Below are positions 18,848 to 30,609 of a stretch of DNA of 64,000 nucleotides, in pieces. The notes beneath the pieces were generated by a model. That model was not told the DNA's origin. It was given only the letters and a program-made list of their open reading frames with translations, and ran no database searches. Each line of letters opens with the position of its first letter. Positions within the stretch are counted from its first letter, which is position 1. Where the stretch lies: the NCBI GenBank assembly GCA_025558095.1, contig JAIVFI010000004.1:434001-498000 (forward strand). The letters run 5' to 3'. This DNA comes from Hyaloraphidium curvatum (lineage: Eukaryota > Monoblepharomycota > Hyaloraphidiomycetes > Hyaloraphidiales > Hyaloraphidiaceae). The translations under genes and the position numbers were made by a program.

Positions 18848-19870
18848 ATGTCCGTGGACGTGGCCCCGTCGCCCTCGCCTCCGATCGTGGACGATGCCAA
18901 CGAGCCCGATGATGATGCTCCCACGCCTGCGGAAGAGGACAAGAGCCCCGAGATCCTGCGCCTGGAGGCCGTCGGAGACGCGTTCGCGGAAGTCCTACGC
19001 GATCCACGCGTCGCGGCGGGCTACATGAGGTGGTTCCGGGGCCAATGTCGCGACCACGTGCTCGCGAACGACGCCCCTCCGGGCGTGGTGCAGTGCGAAC
19101 GGGCGTGCGAAGCCCTTGGACTCGGCCAATCGCGGACGTACATCAGAGTTCCGGAGGACTACTACAGCTTCGATGTTACTTATCGGAGATTCATCTTGCG
19201 ATCGCCAAGCGACGACCATCTCTGTAAGACCGTCGTCTTCCACAACAAGGCTTATCGGCCGGCATCGGATCTCGACGAACTCGACCCGCGGTATCCCAAA
19301 TACATCGCCGTCATCGTACAGTACACGGGAGCGGTCGCCACGGGGAAGCTTATCGACTTTGTGCGGGTGCTCGGCGGCGATTCGAGGCCCAAGAAGGCTT
19401 ACAACTTCCGGCTCGCCCCCGCGGGGGAGGCGCTGAGGTTGACGGGATTCGCGCACAACGAAGTGGCCCCCGTGGGCATGCGGAGTCCGGTGCCCCTCAT
19501 CATGAGCAAGGCGATCACGGAGCTGGTCCCGCCAATGTTCTACGTGGGCGCGGGGCACAAAGATTGGAAGCTGGCTTTTCCCTGCCAGGAGTTCATCGAA
19601 CGGACAGGTTGTCACGTGGCCGATCTCTCCTGAAGCAAGCAACTTTTCTTGATGTTCTTGGGAGGAGGCGGTTTCGTAGATTTGAATTGGACCGGACACG
19701 CCATGTTCGACGCAGACCAGATGCTCGTAGCCAATGATGCAACTTTTGATGTCTACATTGTAGAAGACGAAACAATGATCTGCTGCTGGGACATCGCAAC
19801 GGCTGGTAAGAATGTTTGTTTGATCTTCGATGATGGTTGCTTGCGATTTAGTCGCACCTTGCGCGAGTAA
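18848..19870 (+). CDS. YbaK/EbsC-type aminoacyl-tRNA deacylase-domain protein
   Basis: After an acidic N-terminus (MSVDVAPSPSPPIVDDANEP) the protein shows a YbaK/ProX-like core: KTVVFHN, YIAVIVQYTGAVATGKLIDF, LRLTGFAHNEVAPVGMRSPV and PPMFYVGAGHKDWKLAF. The family hydrolyses mischarged aminoacyl-tRNAs or related esters. A 57-nt intron (19608-19664) joins ERTG to GGGFVDLNWTGHAMF. A second possible GTAAGA-donor intron (19806-19851) would replace the stop at 19870 and extend the frame, so the 3' end is uncertain. An upstream in-frame ATG at 18806 is an alternative start. Confidence 0.7.
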
Positions 19871-20400
19871 AAGTGACCGCCCTCCTCCGCACGCCCTCAG
19901 GCCCGCAACGCCCCCCGGCCAGCTCCACGGGAAGTGGGTATTTTTGCAATCAGACACCACTTTTGGCGTGGAACCGACCCCCTGCGGTCACGTTCCAGGG
20001 TCGTCCGGGCCCGTACGATGCATTGCGGCCGAGAAATGGGCGATGTCCGAAACCCCGAGCTACCATGGGGGGCGGGCCGGGACGGGAGTCCGGTCCGCCT
20101 CCCGCACTTCCCGCCGACATCAGCACCGCCCAGTTTGCCTCGCTGTCGCTCAGGGGCCGCTCCGCGGCAAAGCTAGCAAGGTAGGCAGCGGCGGGGGAAC
20201 GGGCCTGCGGCGGGCAACGTGCCCGCTGACGCGGGGCTCGCTGGCGCTCGCGGGGCCGCTCCGCGGCAAAGCTAGCAAGGGAGCCAGCGCCGGGGACGCA
20301 GTTGGAGTCGCAGCGACGGGGACGCATCACCGTTTCGCCACGCATTAGAGTCATTGTTCCTTTCGCGCACCAATGTAGAGTCACAGCGGTGCCAGCAAAG
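19871..20400. other. Interval with a diverged 60-bp direct repeat
   Basis: 530 bp between the YbaK-like gene and the SAC1 gene. It may hold the last exon(s) of the YbaK-like gene. It contains a duplicated block whose 29-bp core is identical at 20153-20181 and 20252-20280. No complete gene is visible. Confidence 0.5.
20139..20295 (+). repeat. Direct repeat, about 60 bp per copy with 29-bp identical core
   Basis: The core GGGGCCGCTCCGCGGCAAAG continues identically through CTAGCAAGG at 20153-20181 and 20252-20280. Similarity extends about 14 bp upstream (CTCGCTGTCGCTC against CTCGCTGGCGCTC) and about 15 bp downstream. The copies start 99 bp apart. Confidence 0.85.
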
Positions 20401-22509
20401 TCACTCTTTCTTCTTCCCCTTGGCCGCCTTTCTTCCGCCGCCGTCACCGTACTCGGATAGTGTCCCATCACGCTTCACCACAGGCCTGTTGACAACGAGG
20501 TCCCTGTCCACTCCAAAAACATGCACAAAGACGACCATCCAGAAGCTGACGGCCAAGCTGAGGAAGAATTCGAAAATGGAATCCACCTTGCGGGGCGCGA
20601 TCCACTTCGAAAACAGCACCAAGAGAGCGAGGAAGGAGGACATGCCGGTGGCGTTGGAATAGGTCTTGGCCTTGAACCACATGTCGCTGATCGAGGGCAG
20701 ACGGATTACGCCGACGCCGTCGCTGTCCATGAAGGATGGCGGCTCCTCGGCGCTGCGGATCGCCACCTGCCGCTCGTCCTCCATGAGATCCGTCCCGCTG
20801 ACGTTGCCGTTCCAGATGTCGAGAACGTCCTGCTTGACACCGTCGCGGAAGCTAAATAATAGGGCAAACGTCAGCAAGCTCGAAGTGACATCGACTCCGC
20901 GAAGACCCACTTGTTGAGGTAGTAGCGGCTCAGACTATTGCGCCCGTCGAGCCAGCTGCCCATGATCCACTGGCGCTTACCCGTCCGAACGATGTCGCCC
21001 TTCATGTGGCCCGTTCCCGAGTAGATCAGCGAGATGGCGTCGCCCGCGTCCGCGTAGAGGTTGTTCATGGGGAACATGGTGGCATCCGTCGCCGCCGCAA
21101 CCCATGCCGGGGGGTTCTCCACGGTCGAGAAAGGCTCTCCCGACGGATTCGCGCCGAGGGCGGCGAGCTGGTAGATCAAAACATCCTTGGCGAACAGGGT
21201 CGCCACCATGTTCGTTCGATCCAAGCTATCCAAGCAGGACGTCCTGATGGCACCATTTTCCAACCTGTCGGTCTTTCCGTCACCGCCGACAAAGAAGCCG
21301 TTGGAAACCAAGGTGCCGTGCAGGCGGTCCAGCAGCACGCTCAAGGGACCGTAGTTCATCCGCTTGCAATACTTGTTAACCGGGAATGCCTCGTACTCGA
21401 TCCGCGGGTCCTTCAGATTCGCGACGACCTCCCGGTACGCATTTGACAGCGGCAATTCAAAGCCTTTCTCATTGAGCAGGTCCACGCAGACGATCTTACC
21501 GTCCTCCGAATCAGAGAGGTACTCCTTCTCGAGCATCCCAAAGTGCTTCTTGGAGGCCTCGATGACTTCGGGACGGCCCTGATCCGCCACAGACATCTTT
21601 GGCTTCCAGTTCAGGTCCAGGGTCTGCTTCCACACTGTCGGTACGGAGCCGCGGACCTGAACAAAGGAAGCGAGCCTCTGCGGGTCGTCGTTGCGCCACA
21701 CGATCTGCTCCATCTCCACAAAGTTGGCGGCGTGCCCCTCGGCGTCGAGCCCACGCCGCGTATACCGCGTGCCGAGCCTCTCGCGAGAGTAGCGCGCAAC
21801 GAGCACGACCGTATACTCGGCCGATTTGCCGCCGGAGTCCGCGACCCCGATCCCGCAGGATCCGATGAAGCCTCCGATGAAGTCCTTCGCAAAGGGGCCA
21901 AGCGCAGCCTCGCTCTTCATGGTCTGCTGCGCCGCCCAGTTGAAAACGAACTCGTCTGTCCTCACGTCCGGGTGCGTCGCTTGCTTCTGCAGCGAGCGGG
22001 TGAGGTCGAACGTCTCGGAGTAGTAGAGGTGACCCGAGTGCAGGAGGTCGTTGGCAAAGTCGACGAACTCTGCACGCAGGGAGGACTGCGTTTGACGGGG
22101 CGCCGGTCGCGATCGTCAATTCGAAGACTCTGCATGCCGAGGACAGAAAACCCACGTTCAAAGGTTGCATGCTCGCAACGTCGAACAGCGGCACAACCAG
22201 GCCGCCAGTGACCTTGAAGACCTCCGAGCCCCGGATCCGGCACACCAACTCCCTCGACGTAGCCGCCAGCAGATACGGTTCATCGTCACCATACCACAGC
22301 ACGCCGACGAGGGCCAGCGCCTGCGAATACGAGTCCGGCTCGGGCTGCTCGATCCCTGCCACGTCGTTGCGGGGCCGCCGCTGGGCGAAACCAGCGCCCG
22401 GCCGCTTCCGCCCGTCCAGCACGACCACATCGCCGCCCAAAGATGGAGATTCAAGAGCTATACCCCCGCCATCGGGCAGCACGTGGATGTGAATGCGGGG
22501 AGTCGCCAT
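20401..22509 (-). CDS. SAC1: SAC1-type phosphoinositide phosphatase
   Basis: The product has an N-terminal SAC domain and catalytic CX5R(T/S) motif within RTSCLDSLDRTNM, preceded by KFVxx-type family segments such as FVFNWAAQQ, FIGSCGIG and VARYSRERLGTRYTRRG. After the YYLNNFRDGVKQDVLDIWNGN segment come two hydrophobic helices (SSFLALLVLFSKWI; FFLSLAVSFWMVVFVHVFGV) and a Lys-rich end, KGKKKE. This is the ER/Golgi two-helix anchor arrangement of Sac1, which dephosphorylates PI4P. The second Cys of the usual RTNCxDCLDRTN is Ser here; the catalytic Cys is kept. Introns lie after MQPLN (about 73 nt) and inside YYLN-NF. Confidence 0.9.
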
Positions 22510-22760
22510 GTCGAGGTGTTTGGCGGTGGACGCTTCCGGACCGAAACAAATCGACGCGGACCGCTCCACCGCGCATGCGGCTTGGGCTCGGGCGATTGCA
22601 ACACCCGCGCCTGCTGCATCGTTTTGTCGTCCAATCTTCCGCGGGCACCGTCCTTCCCCCGGCCGTTTCCTTCGCGGCTCGCCGTTTCGTCGCGCCTCCT
22701 CGGAACGCACTTCCCCGCCCTGTCGCGCCTGCCCGTTGGCATTCCGTCGCCCAGAGAACG

Positions 22761-25579
22761 ATGTCTTCTGCGGCGAACAAAGATTTCAATCCCGCGGACC
22801 TGGATCTCGCCGCCCTTGATGCCGCGATCAGCAAGCAGGGCGACCACATTCGGCACTTGAAGACCCAGGGTGCCACCAAAGAAGCTCTGGGTCCCGTGGG
22901 TCTTTGCTTGGCTTGCCTTTCAACCTGCTCATCGTCTCTGTCATGGATTGTAGGAGATCGATAAGCTCAACCTTCTAAAGGAGGAGAAGGTCAAGCGGGA
23001 AGCCGAGAAGGGCGATCCTGCCGCCGAGCAGGTTCCCAGCCCAGCCAAGTTTGACCGCACCGCGCTCGAGTCTATGCTTTTGAAACGTTTCTTCTTTGCG
23101 CCGGCCTTTGGGATCTATGGCGGTGGGTTTCCACGGGATAGGGAGGGAGGCGTTCCGCTCACGGCGTCTTTCCAGGTGTCGCCGGCCTGTACGACTACGG
23201 CCCGCCGGGGTGCGCCCTGCAAGCCAACATCCTCAATCTCTGGCGCCAGTTCTTTGTCCTGGAGGAGGACATGTTGGAGGTGGACTGCACCAACCTGACT
23301 CCCCACGAGGTGTTCAAGACCTCGGGGCACGTCGACAAGTTTGCCGACTACATGGTCAAGGACAGCGTCACGGGCGACATTTTCCGCGCGGATCACTTGA
23401 TCAAGGCGGTGCTGAAGGAACGGTTGGAGGACGACGAGACTGCGCGACGCGAGGCCAAAGCTGGCGCTAAGCATGACGACAAGAAGAAGCACCACAAAAA
23501 GGCCGCGGTGGCACTCGATGACGCCACGCGCACCGAGTACGAGCGAACCCTGGACCAGCTGGACAACTACACCGGGAAGGAGTTCGGCGACGTCATTCGC
23601 AAGTTTGACATCCGGTCCCCGGAGAACAACAACCCCGTGACCGAGCCCCAAATCTTCAACCTCATGTTTGAGACCCCGATCGGCCCGACGGGCTATATCA
23701 AGGGCTACCTCCGGCCAGAGACCGCCCAGGGCCAGTTTGTCAACTTCAAGCGTCTCCTCGAGTTCAACAACGACAAGCTGCCCTTCGCGTCCGCGTCCAT
23801 CGGGCGCTCCTTCCGAAACGAGATCTCGCCCCGCGCTGGTCTCATGCGGGTCAGGTGGGTAGTGAACTTGTCCGGCTTTGGCACTGTCTGACGGTTGACT
23901 GCACAGAGAATTCACGATGGCCGAGATCGAGCACTTCGTCGACCCGGAGAGCGGGAAGCGGCATCCTCGCTTCCACGAGGTCAAGGACGTTGTCCTCACC
24001 CTCTTTCCCCGGGATCGCCAGATGGAGGGCTCTGGCACGATCCAGATGTCCGTCGGCGAAGCTGTCGAGAAGGTGCGTCAACTGGGAAGGATCGGCACCA
24101 GTGTTATTGATAGGATTACCCGTTAGAAAATTATCGACAACGAGACCCTTGGCTACTTCGTTGCGCGGATCAACAACTTCCTCCTGAAGCTCGGTATCAA
24201 GTACGACCGGCTGCGCTTCCGCCAGCACATGGCCAACGAGATGGCCCACTACGCTTGCGACTGCTGGGACGCGGAAATCGAGTCGAGCTACGGTTGGGTC
24301 GAGAGCGTCGGCTGCGCGGACAGGTCCGCCTTCGACCTGACCCAGCACTCGCGGAGAACCAACATTCGGCTGGTTGCCCAGGAAGCCCTTCCGGAGCCTG
24401 TCGTGCGGGAGCGGTTGGTGCTGGAGACCAACAAGCCCAAGTTCGGCCCTGCGTTCAAGAAGAACGCCAAGGCGGTGCAGGGCTATCTCGATACCCTGTT
24501 GGACGATTCCGACAGCTGCGTGGAGCTGAACCGGGAGGCAAAGCGCGAGACGGACAAGATGTGGGACGAGGCGAAGCTGCTGGAGCTCCAGAAGAAGCTG
24601 GAGGAGGGCGGCGGCAAAGCCACGATCACCGGTACCGACGGCCAACCGTACGAACTCACCTCGGAGCTGCTGAAGATCTACAAGTTTTCCGAGAAGATCA
24701 ATGGTGCGTCGCGGGGAGGGCGGGTCGCACATTCCTTAGATCTTCTGCCAGCCGAAGGGGCGTGGTTTTGGCTGCGTTCTTTGGGCCTGATTGGCGGAAC
24801 TTGAGTCATAAGTGTGCAAGAGTTATGGGGCTTCGCCCCGGTCAGGACGGTCGTGGCGCAAAGTCTTGCGACCTTGACCGTGCCGGCATCGTCGCCCCTC
24901 TGCCTGGGTTTGGCTGTGGCTTTTCCCACTGGCGCGCTTTGAGGGGGGACGTTCCGGAACCTGGGAAATCGTCTCAACCGCGCTCGGTTCTCCTTGCGGT
25001 TCTCTTACTGATCGTTCGTACCGCTGCAGTGCGCGAATTTGTCCCCAACGTCATCGAACCCTCCTTCGGCATTGGCCGTATCCTCTATGCTCTGATCGAA
25101 CACTCCTGGTACCGGCGACCGGGCGACGACGAAGCGAGGAACGTCCTCGGCTTCCCCGTGGTGACCGCCCCGTTCAAGGCATTGGTCACGCCGATCAGCA
25201 ACAACGACGTTTTCTCGCCTTTCATCCAGGAGGCAGCCAGCCGCTTGCGCCGAAGTGGCGTCGCCAACAAGGTGGACGAGTCTTCGGCCTCCATCGGGCG
25301 ACGATACGCCCGCGCGGACGAACTGGGCACGCCCTTCGCGATCACCGTCGACTTCCAGACCGTGAAGGACCAGACGGTGACTCTGCGGGAGCGTGACTCG
25401 CTGAAGCAGATTCGGGAGAGCGTGAGTCTCCCGGTCGCATGTCATTGCTTCGACTTTGACACCGCGGTCTCTAGATTCCCACCGTTGTGCAGGTGATCAA
25501 GGACATCTGCGACGAGAAAGCCACCTGGGCCGAGGTGCTGCAGAAGTATCCGGAGTTCGAGGGCCAGGTTTTGGAATGA
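22761..25579 (+). CDS. Glycyl-tRNA synthetase with N-terminal WHEP domain
   Basis: Class II alpha2-type GlyRS that charges tRNA-Gly in cytosol and probably mitochondria. The N-terminus [20 protein letters not shown] then [16 protein letters not shown] is a WHEP RNA-binding helix-turn-helix. The catalytic core follows: [22 protein letters not shown], the motif-2 region [39 protein letters not shown] (motif 3) and the anticodon-binding domain ([25 protein letters not shown]). At least six introns interrupt it. One, 24704-25029 (326 nt), is by far the longest I could place in the window; the rest are about 50-100 nt. Stop at 25577-25579. Confidence 0.93.
24704..25029 (+). other. Unusually long intron (326 nt) in GlyRS
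   Basis: The donor GTGCGT follows KFSEKIN and the acceptor GCTGCAG precedes [14 protein letters not shown]. The interval has stops in the reading frame and no recognisable gene. It is about six times the local norm. Confidence 0.75.
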
Positions 25580-25768
25580 ACAGATCTGCAATAAACGGCA
25601 TTCTTCCTCCCGATCGCGAAGCACAATGAGGAGGCGAGGTTGCAGGTGGCAAGTCAAGCTGTCAAGTTAACAACCGCACCCCTTGCAGCGGAACACATGC
25701 AGAGGAGCGAAAATCTGCAATAGCACAAGGCCTCTTGGCCCAGGATTGTCAAGCGGGCCCCCGGCGGT

Positions 25769-27849
25769 ATGGCCGGGGACGACGGAGGAGCCGCGCCTTC
25801 TCCCGCGACGGGGACGTCCGGGGCCGCGTCCCCGGTCTTGTCCTCGCCACCGACGCCCCGGCTGCGATCTCAGAGCATTGGTGCGGATGCAGATAGTCGC
25901 GGGAATTCGGTACACGGCAATTCCGGGGTTGGGAAGGGGGCTTCGACCGGCTCTTTGTCGGCTCGGTCTCCGACAATGCCCCACCCGCACCCGACACCGT
26001 GGATTGCAAGGGTGACGCTCGGTGACCTGTCAAGAAGCGCGAGTCAAACTCTGGACAAATCGCCTACGTCTCCTGGTGCGAGGGACATTGAGCTCCAGCC
26101 GCACCGCGACGAGGACGCGGTGACCTCTGGAACCAGCGGCACGAGCGATACGGAAACGACGGCCGTCCGGCGCGATACGGCCGAAGCCGGCGAAATGTCG
26201 CCTGGAAACCGCTCGGACAACGTGGAGGACGAGGAAGACATCGTCGTGTTTGCCGGGGATGATAGCGAGCGCCTTCTGGACCGGCGAAAAGCCAGTCATG
26301 GGGCGGATCCCGGCAGTCTGTTGGAGAACGGCCACGGAATGCCGCCTTCAAATGTTGGACCCCGCTTATGGCGAGGGAAATGGCCAGGGCCCCTGGACTT
26401 TGTTGGCCTCGTCAAGGAGGGCATGATGGAGGCTTGGACTGTCATGACAACGGTGGATTGGAGATTGATATCGCAGGCCACACCCTCTCTTGCGTTGGCT
26501 ACATCCGGCTTGATCTTTGCGGGATGGTTGCTCGACGTGGTGCAGGTGAGTTCGCTTCGGCTGTCGGATGGGGTTGGCGTGAAAGCGTCCCGCTCTCCAG
26601 CATTGGCCGGTGTTCAACCGCGTCTCGGAGCTTTTCATCCTTGTGCCGATCGTGTTGAATCTCAAGGGAAACCTCGAGATGAACCTGGCGTCGCGCCTCG
26701 CGACGGCCGCCAATTCGGGGCTTCTGACGGAGTGGGCTTCGATTAAGTCGGTGGTCGCGGGGAACATGCAACTATTGCAAGTCCAGGCCATTGTTGTAGG
26801 CACCTTGGCCGGCGTTGAAGCTCTGGTGCTCGGCGCAATCTTCCACGCCGAGTTCAACACATCCGCGGAAGACTTCCTCCTAATCAACACGTCGGTCATG
26901 ACGGCAGCTCTAACTAGTCTTATACTGTGAGGGATTGCAGTCTGTGGCGAATTCAGGGACTTACACACCTCTTCCAGGGGAGCGCTGATGTGTGCATTGG
27001 TCATCGGCTGCCATTACCTTCGTTTGGATCCCGACAACATCGCCACTCCGATTGCTGCTACCCTGGGAGACTTGGTGACGCTGTGGATTCTCGCTGGCAT
27101 CTCCCATGCTGCTTTGGTGGCGATAGGTATGTGCTGTCCTAGTCTGAGGCGGTAGCGCGACGCTCATTGTGCGCAGACACACCGACGACGCCCATCATCC
27201 TCTTCACCATTATTCTGAGCCTGCCTATTTGGATCTTGTTTACGAGGCGGAACGAGCACGTCTCCGGGGTCCTCAGGAATGGTTGGACTCCCATCATTGT
27301 GTCGATGGTGATATCCAGTGCGGCCGGATTGGTCATGGAGCGATACATCCAGCGCTTTCAGGGGCTGGCCGTCCTTATACCGGTGCTCAACGGTGGGTCC
27401 ATTGGGATCTCTCTTCTCGGCTCGTTGACCAAACGGCGTATCAAGGCGTCGTCGGGAACCTGGGCACCATCTACTGTGCCCGTTTCTCGTCCCGTCTGCA
27501 CCTGGGCGAAACAGAGGACCATCGGCGGACGCAGGTTTCCCTGTTCTGGATCAGCTTGCCTTTGCAAGGGGGCTTCTTGTTCGCCGTTCACTTGTTCGGC
27601 TTGGGCCATACGACCGTGACGCCTATTTTCTCACTGGTCTACATGACCGTCAGCGTTCTGCTCCTCATGGGGATTCTGAAACTGGCACGCACAATGTGCG
27701 AGTGGCTCTGGGATCATGACATGGATCCGGACGACCATGCTCTGCCGTACTTGACGAGCATCTGCGACGTCGTTGGCACAATCGCAATCGTCGCCGCTTT
27801 CTTCTTCCTCTTCTACATCGGCGACCGGGATATGGATGTCGGAGACTGA
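25769..27849 (+). CDS. SLC41/MgtE-type magnesium transporter
   Basis: About 600 residues. The first 200 are Ser/Thr/Pro-rich and acidic, probably a cytosolic regulatory tail. Two MgtE-like membrane halves follow: the first with SELFILVPIVLNLKGNLEMN, the second with QGLAVLIPVLNG and VVGNLGTIYCARFSSRLHLG, the paired LxPxLNGxxGN-type pore signatures of SLC41. About ten hydrophobic helices are visible, for example ATSGLIFAGWLLDVV, IILFTIILSLPIWILF and IAIVAAFFFLFYIG. The family moves Mg2+ across the plasma membrane or organelles. Several introns of about 50-70 nt fall between helices. It follows GlyRS by 189 bp. Confidence 0.85.
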
Positions 27850-27970
27850 AAAAATGTGACTGGACTTGCGATACCCGTTGGGCTCTCTGCTCCTTCCCTT
27901 CTTCTCTCCTTCAATGTAATCAAATATAAAGAGCTGCCATGCGAAATCTGTGTCCCAGCTTCGCCCCTCT

Positions 27971-29025
27971 CTAGCTGAATGTCGCCCACGCTTCGTCGGT
28001 GCTCTTCTCCGCATCCAGTTCCCACGTACTCGATTCAGGATGAGACTTGACGAAAGCGTCCTCAAAACTGTCCCCAAAGGCGTCGTCAAACCCTAACGAC
28101 GGCGTAGGTGCCACGCCCTGTGCGCCAGCAAATGGATCATTCGAAGGTCCCGCCCCAAATGCAGCATCAAGTTCCGCAGTCCGCGAGGGCGAGGGGGAAC
28201 GGCTGGGCCCCGGAGGAGGAGGGAGGCTGACAGGGGAGAAGGAGGGTGACTCCGTGCTCTCTGGGGCCTTTTTCGTCTTGCCCGCAAGCTAGAAGCGAGA
28301 ATGGGTCCAGGAGCACACGTGAGCAGAAGGCGCCGACCCACGTTGATCGTTATCGTCTGACCCTCCTTCAAACTGTAGTCGACCTTCGGCTCGGATGCCA
28401 ATGACGGCTTCTCCACTTGCTCATCAAAACGAAGGCCTCTTCAAACCCAACAGTTAGCCCAAAGCCGCCCCAGGGGATGTGGTCACGGACTTTTCGAATT
28501 CTTGCAGGGCTACGTTGAAATCAAACGCGTCAGTCCGCTCTTGAAAGCCGATGCCAATGGTAGCGCTCTGTTTCGTATCTGCCCGCCGGCAGGATCAAGA
28601 CTCGGGCGGACCGAGCGACGCTCGAACAGAACCCACCCCGATCGACGACGCGGAGGACGAAGTACCTGCTCGAGTCCGACACGGACTCCACGGCCGTTCC
28701 TCCTGGCTCGTACGGACATTGAGCAAATAATGCACCGGTGTCCGCGTCCTAGGCGACGAGCCACGCGCGTCTTAGCCCCGGAGGTTGCTCCGTGGCGCGG
28801 CTTTCCCACTTCCAGGTTAATGAAACACTCTTTCCCGACCGATGCGACGCGAAGCCGTCCTTTCCAGAGGTACTGCGGGTCCCAGTCGGATGCTCTGCCC
28901 CGCGCGCACGTCAGAACGCTGCCAACTCTGCCGTCCTGACGTGCCCACTTGTACTGCCCGGCCCCTTTGCGCGGGGGCAAGCGATGGACGAAGACTTCGC
29001 GAATTAAGCAATGTAGTTGCTCCAT
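27971..29025 (-). CDS. NECAP-type clathrin adaptor-associated protein
   Basis: The N-terminal PHear domain reads [39 protein letters not shown], then [20 protein letters not shown] joined to [20 protein letters not shown] and [10 protein letters not shown]. This is the NECAP signature. After [17 protein letters not shown] comes a Pro/Ser-rich tail with AFG and DPF-like motifs ([26 protein letters not shown]) and the C-terminal EAWATFS, matching the WxxF adaptor-binding tail of NECAPs. These proteins regulate AP-2 and clathrin-coated vesicle formation. At least four introns; one acceptor near the SDWD junction is approximate. Confidence 0.85.
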
Positions 29026-29166
29026 TCGAGGACAGGGGCCGCGGCAGCTCCCAGGGGTTGGAGTCGGTGATCTCTGATCTCTCCCTCCTCAACGCCACGC
29101 CATATTCGATTCGGGTACAAAAGGGAGTGGGACTCTATCAATTCGTGATTCATTCATCAACCGGGC

Positions 29167-30421
29167 CTACAACGAGGCGCTCGGCGACCCCGCCGGCCGC
29201 GCCGGAGACTGGACCATCTTGGCCGTCTCCAAAATCCTCTCCCTCTCGGCATCCGCAAGGCTCCGCTGGAAAAACGCATTTCTGTCGCGAGCTTCCCGCT
29301 CGACGATCTTGACGAACTTCTCCTTTAGCCTCACGGGCTGGCCGTGAATCATAAGCGGCTCCGGCGGTGCCCTCTTCGTCTTGCGGTTGTAGATCCGGCT
29401 GTACCACTCGAAAGTGAGGGCGTGGTGCTCCGGAGGCCAGGGAGTGGGAACCTCGCAGCGCCCCGGATGCAGCGTCGGTGCCCGCAGGAAAACGGCGCTG
29501 CAGATGTTGTAGTCCACCTCGAGGTACTCCGGCACAAACATCCACGGTCCCATGAAAGGAACCTCGCAGAACTCGAGAGGCTTCCCCGTTTCCTTCATGA
29601 AGGTGCGTTTCGCGTCCGGCGACTCGTGGAGGCCGTTCGGTCCGTACGAAGTCTTTCCGCCGAACCCCTTCCCCAGTACGCGCTCGCCCGATTTTTCCGA
29701 TTCCGGCTCCGGATTATCTTCCACGGCGTCGTCGCTGTCCGCGCTCTGTTTCGTGTCCGCCGACGCCGCCTCTCCCTCGGCGGAAGATCCCCCGACCACC
29801 GCCTCGGTTTCGGCTGCTTTCGGAGCATCTGCGGCGCCATTATCCTCTTTCTTGCTCTTCTGGGGCTTTTCCTTGGGAACCGTCAAGAGCGCGATCGCAG
29901 CCGGGTCGACGGTAATGATGTCGCCGTCCCTAAGCGATGTGGATGGACGCGTCACCTGGCGACAATGTCAGCAGCGACCCCGGCTTTCCGACAGATCATC
30001 TCACCGTGGTGCCGTTGACCTTAACGTGGCCCTGGACGACCAGGGCGCGCGCTGCCCAGACGCTTGGGGCGAACAAGCAACGGTGCACCACGATGTCGAG
30101 CCTGCGCTCCAACTCCGCGTAGCACAGCATGGCCGTGGGCGGGTAAAGATGTCTGTCGGCCGCTCCCATGTCCGGCAGCTTGATGCGCGGCGTGAAGTGG
30201 CGCAGAAGGAACTGGCGCTCCGTGATGTGGTCCCAGTGGTAGGCACGCGTTTCGCGCTTGGCCACCCAACGCTGCTTGAACAGGGGCGAACGACTGGATT
30301 CGGGCGCCATTTTGCGCTGAATCAGGTTGAACAGATTGATGCGGTTCCAGCTCATGCGTATGAGCGCCTTCGAGATGTCCTTCCGGAGCGGGTTCGCTTT
30401 CCGGTACAATCCGCCCTTCAT
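29167..30421 (-). CDS. NAM9: Mitochondrial ribosomal protein uS4m, NAM9-like
   Basis: Two exons. The N-terminal part has LSKALIR-type rRNA-binding sequence (SWNRINLFNLIQRK) and an S4 RNA-binding domain (ELERRLDIVVHRCLFAPSVW, LVVQGHVKVNGTTVR, then SLRDGDIITVDP). A disordered acidic insert of about 80 residues follows. The C-terminal domain is highly diagnostic of fungal Nam9: VPFMGPWMFVPEYLEVDYNI, CSAVFLRAPTLHPGRCEVPT and ALTFEWYSRIYNRKTKR. The protein is part of the mitochondrial small subunit. ATG 30421 was chosen; the frame is open a little further but lacks another ATG. The single intron lies inside the S4 domain near 29950-30000. Confidence 0.88.
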
Positions 30422-30609
30422 CTTGGCGGTTGCGACCAAAAACGCGTCCTCCGAGATGAACGATGGGTCACGCTCCTCGAGGAGGTGGAACGACGGGATC
30501 AGGGGGAGGAGGAGGAGGGGCGAGTTTGTTTGCGACGGCGCGTAGCTCTCCCGCCGCGGCGGCGTCGCAGGCGGCAGCGGACGCGCGTGACCTCTTCCCA
30601 GGCGTCGCT

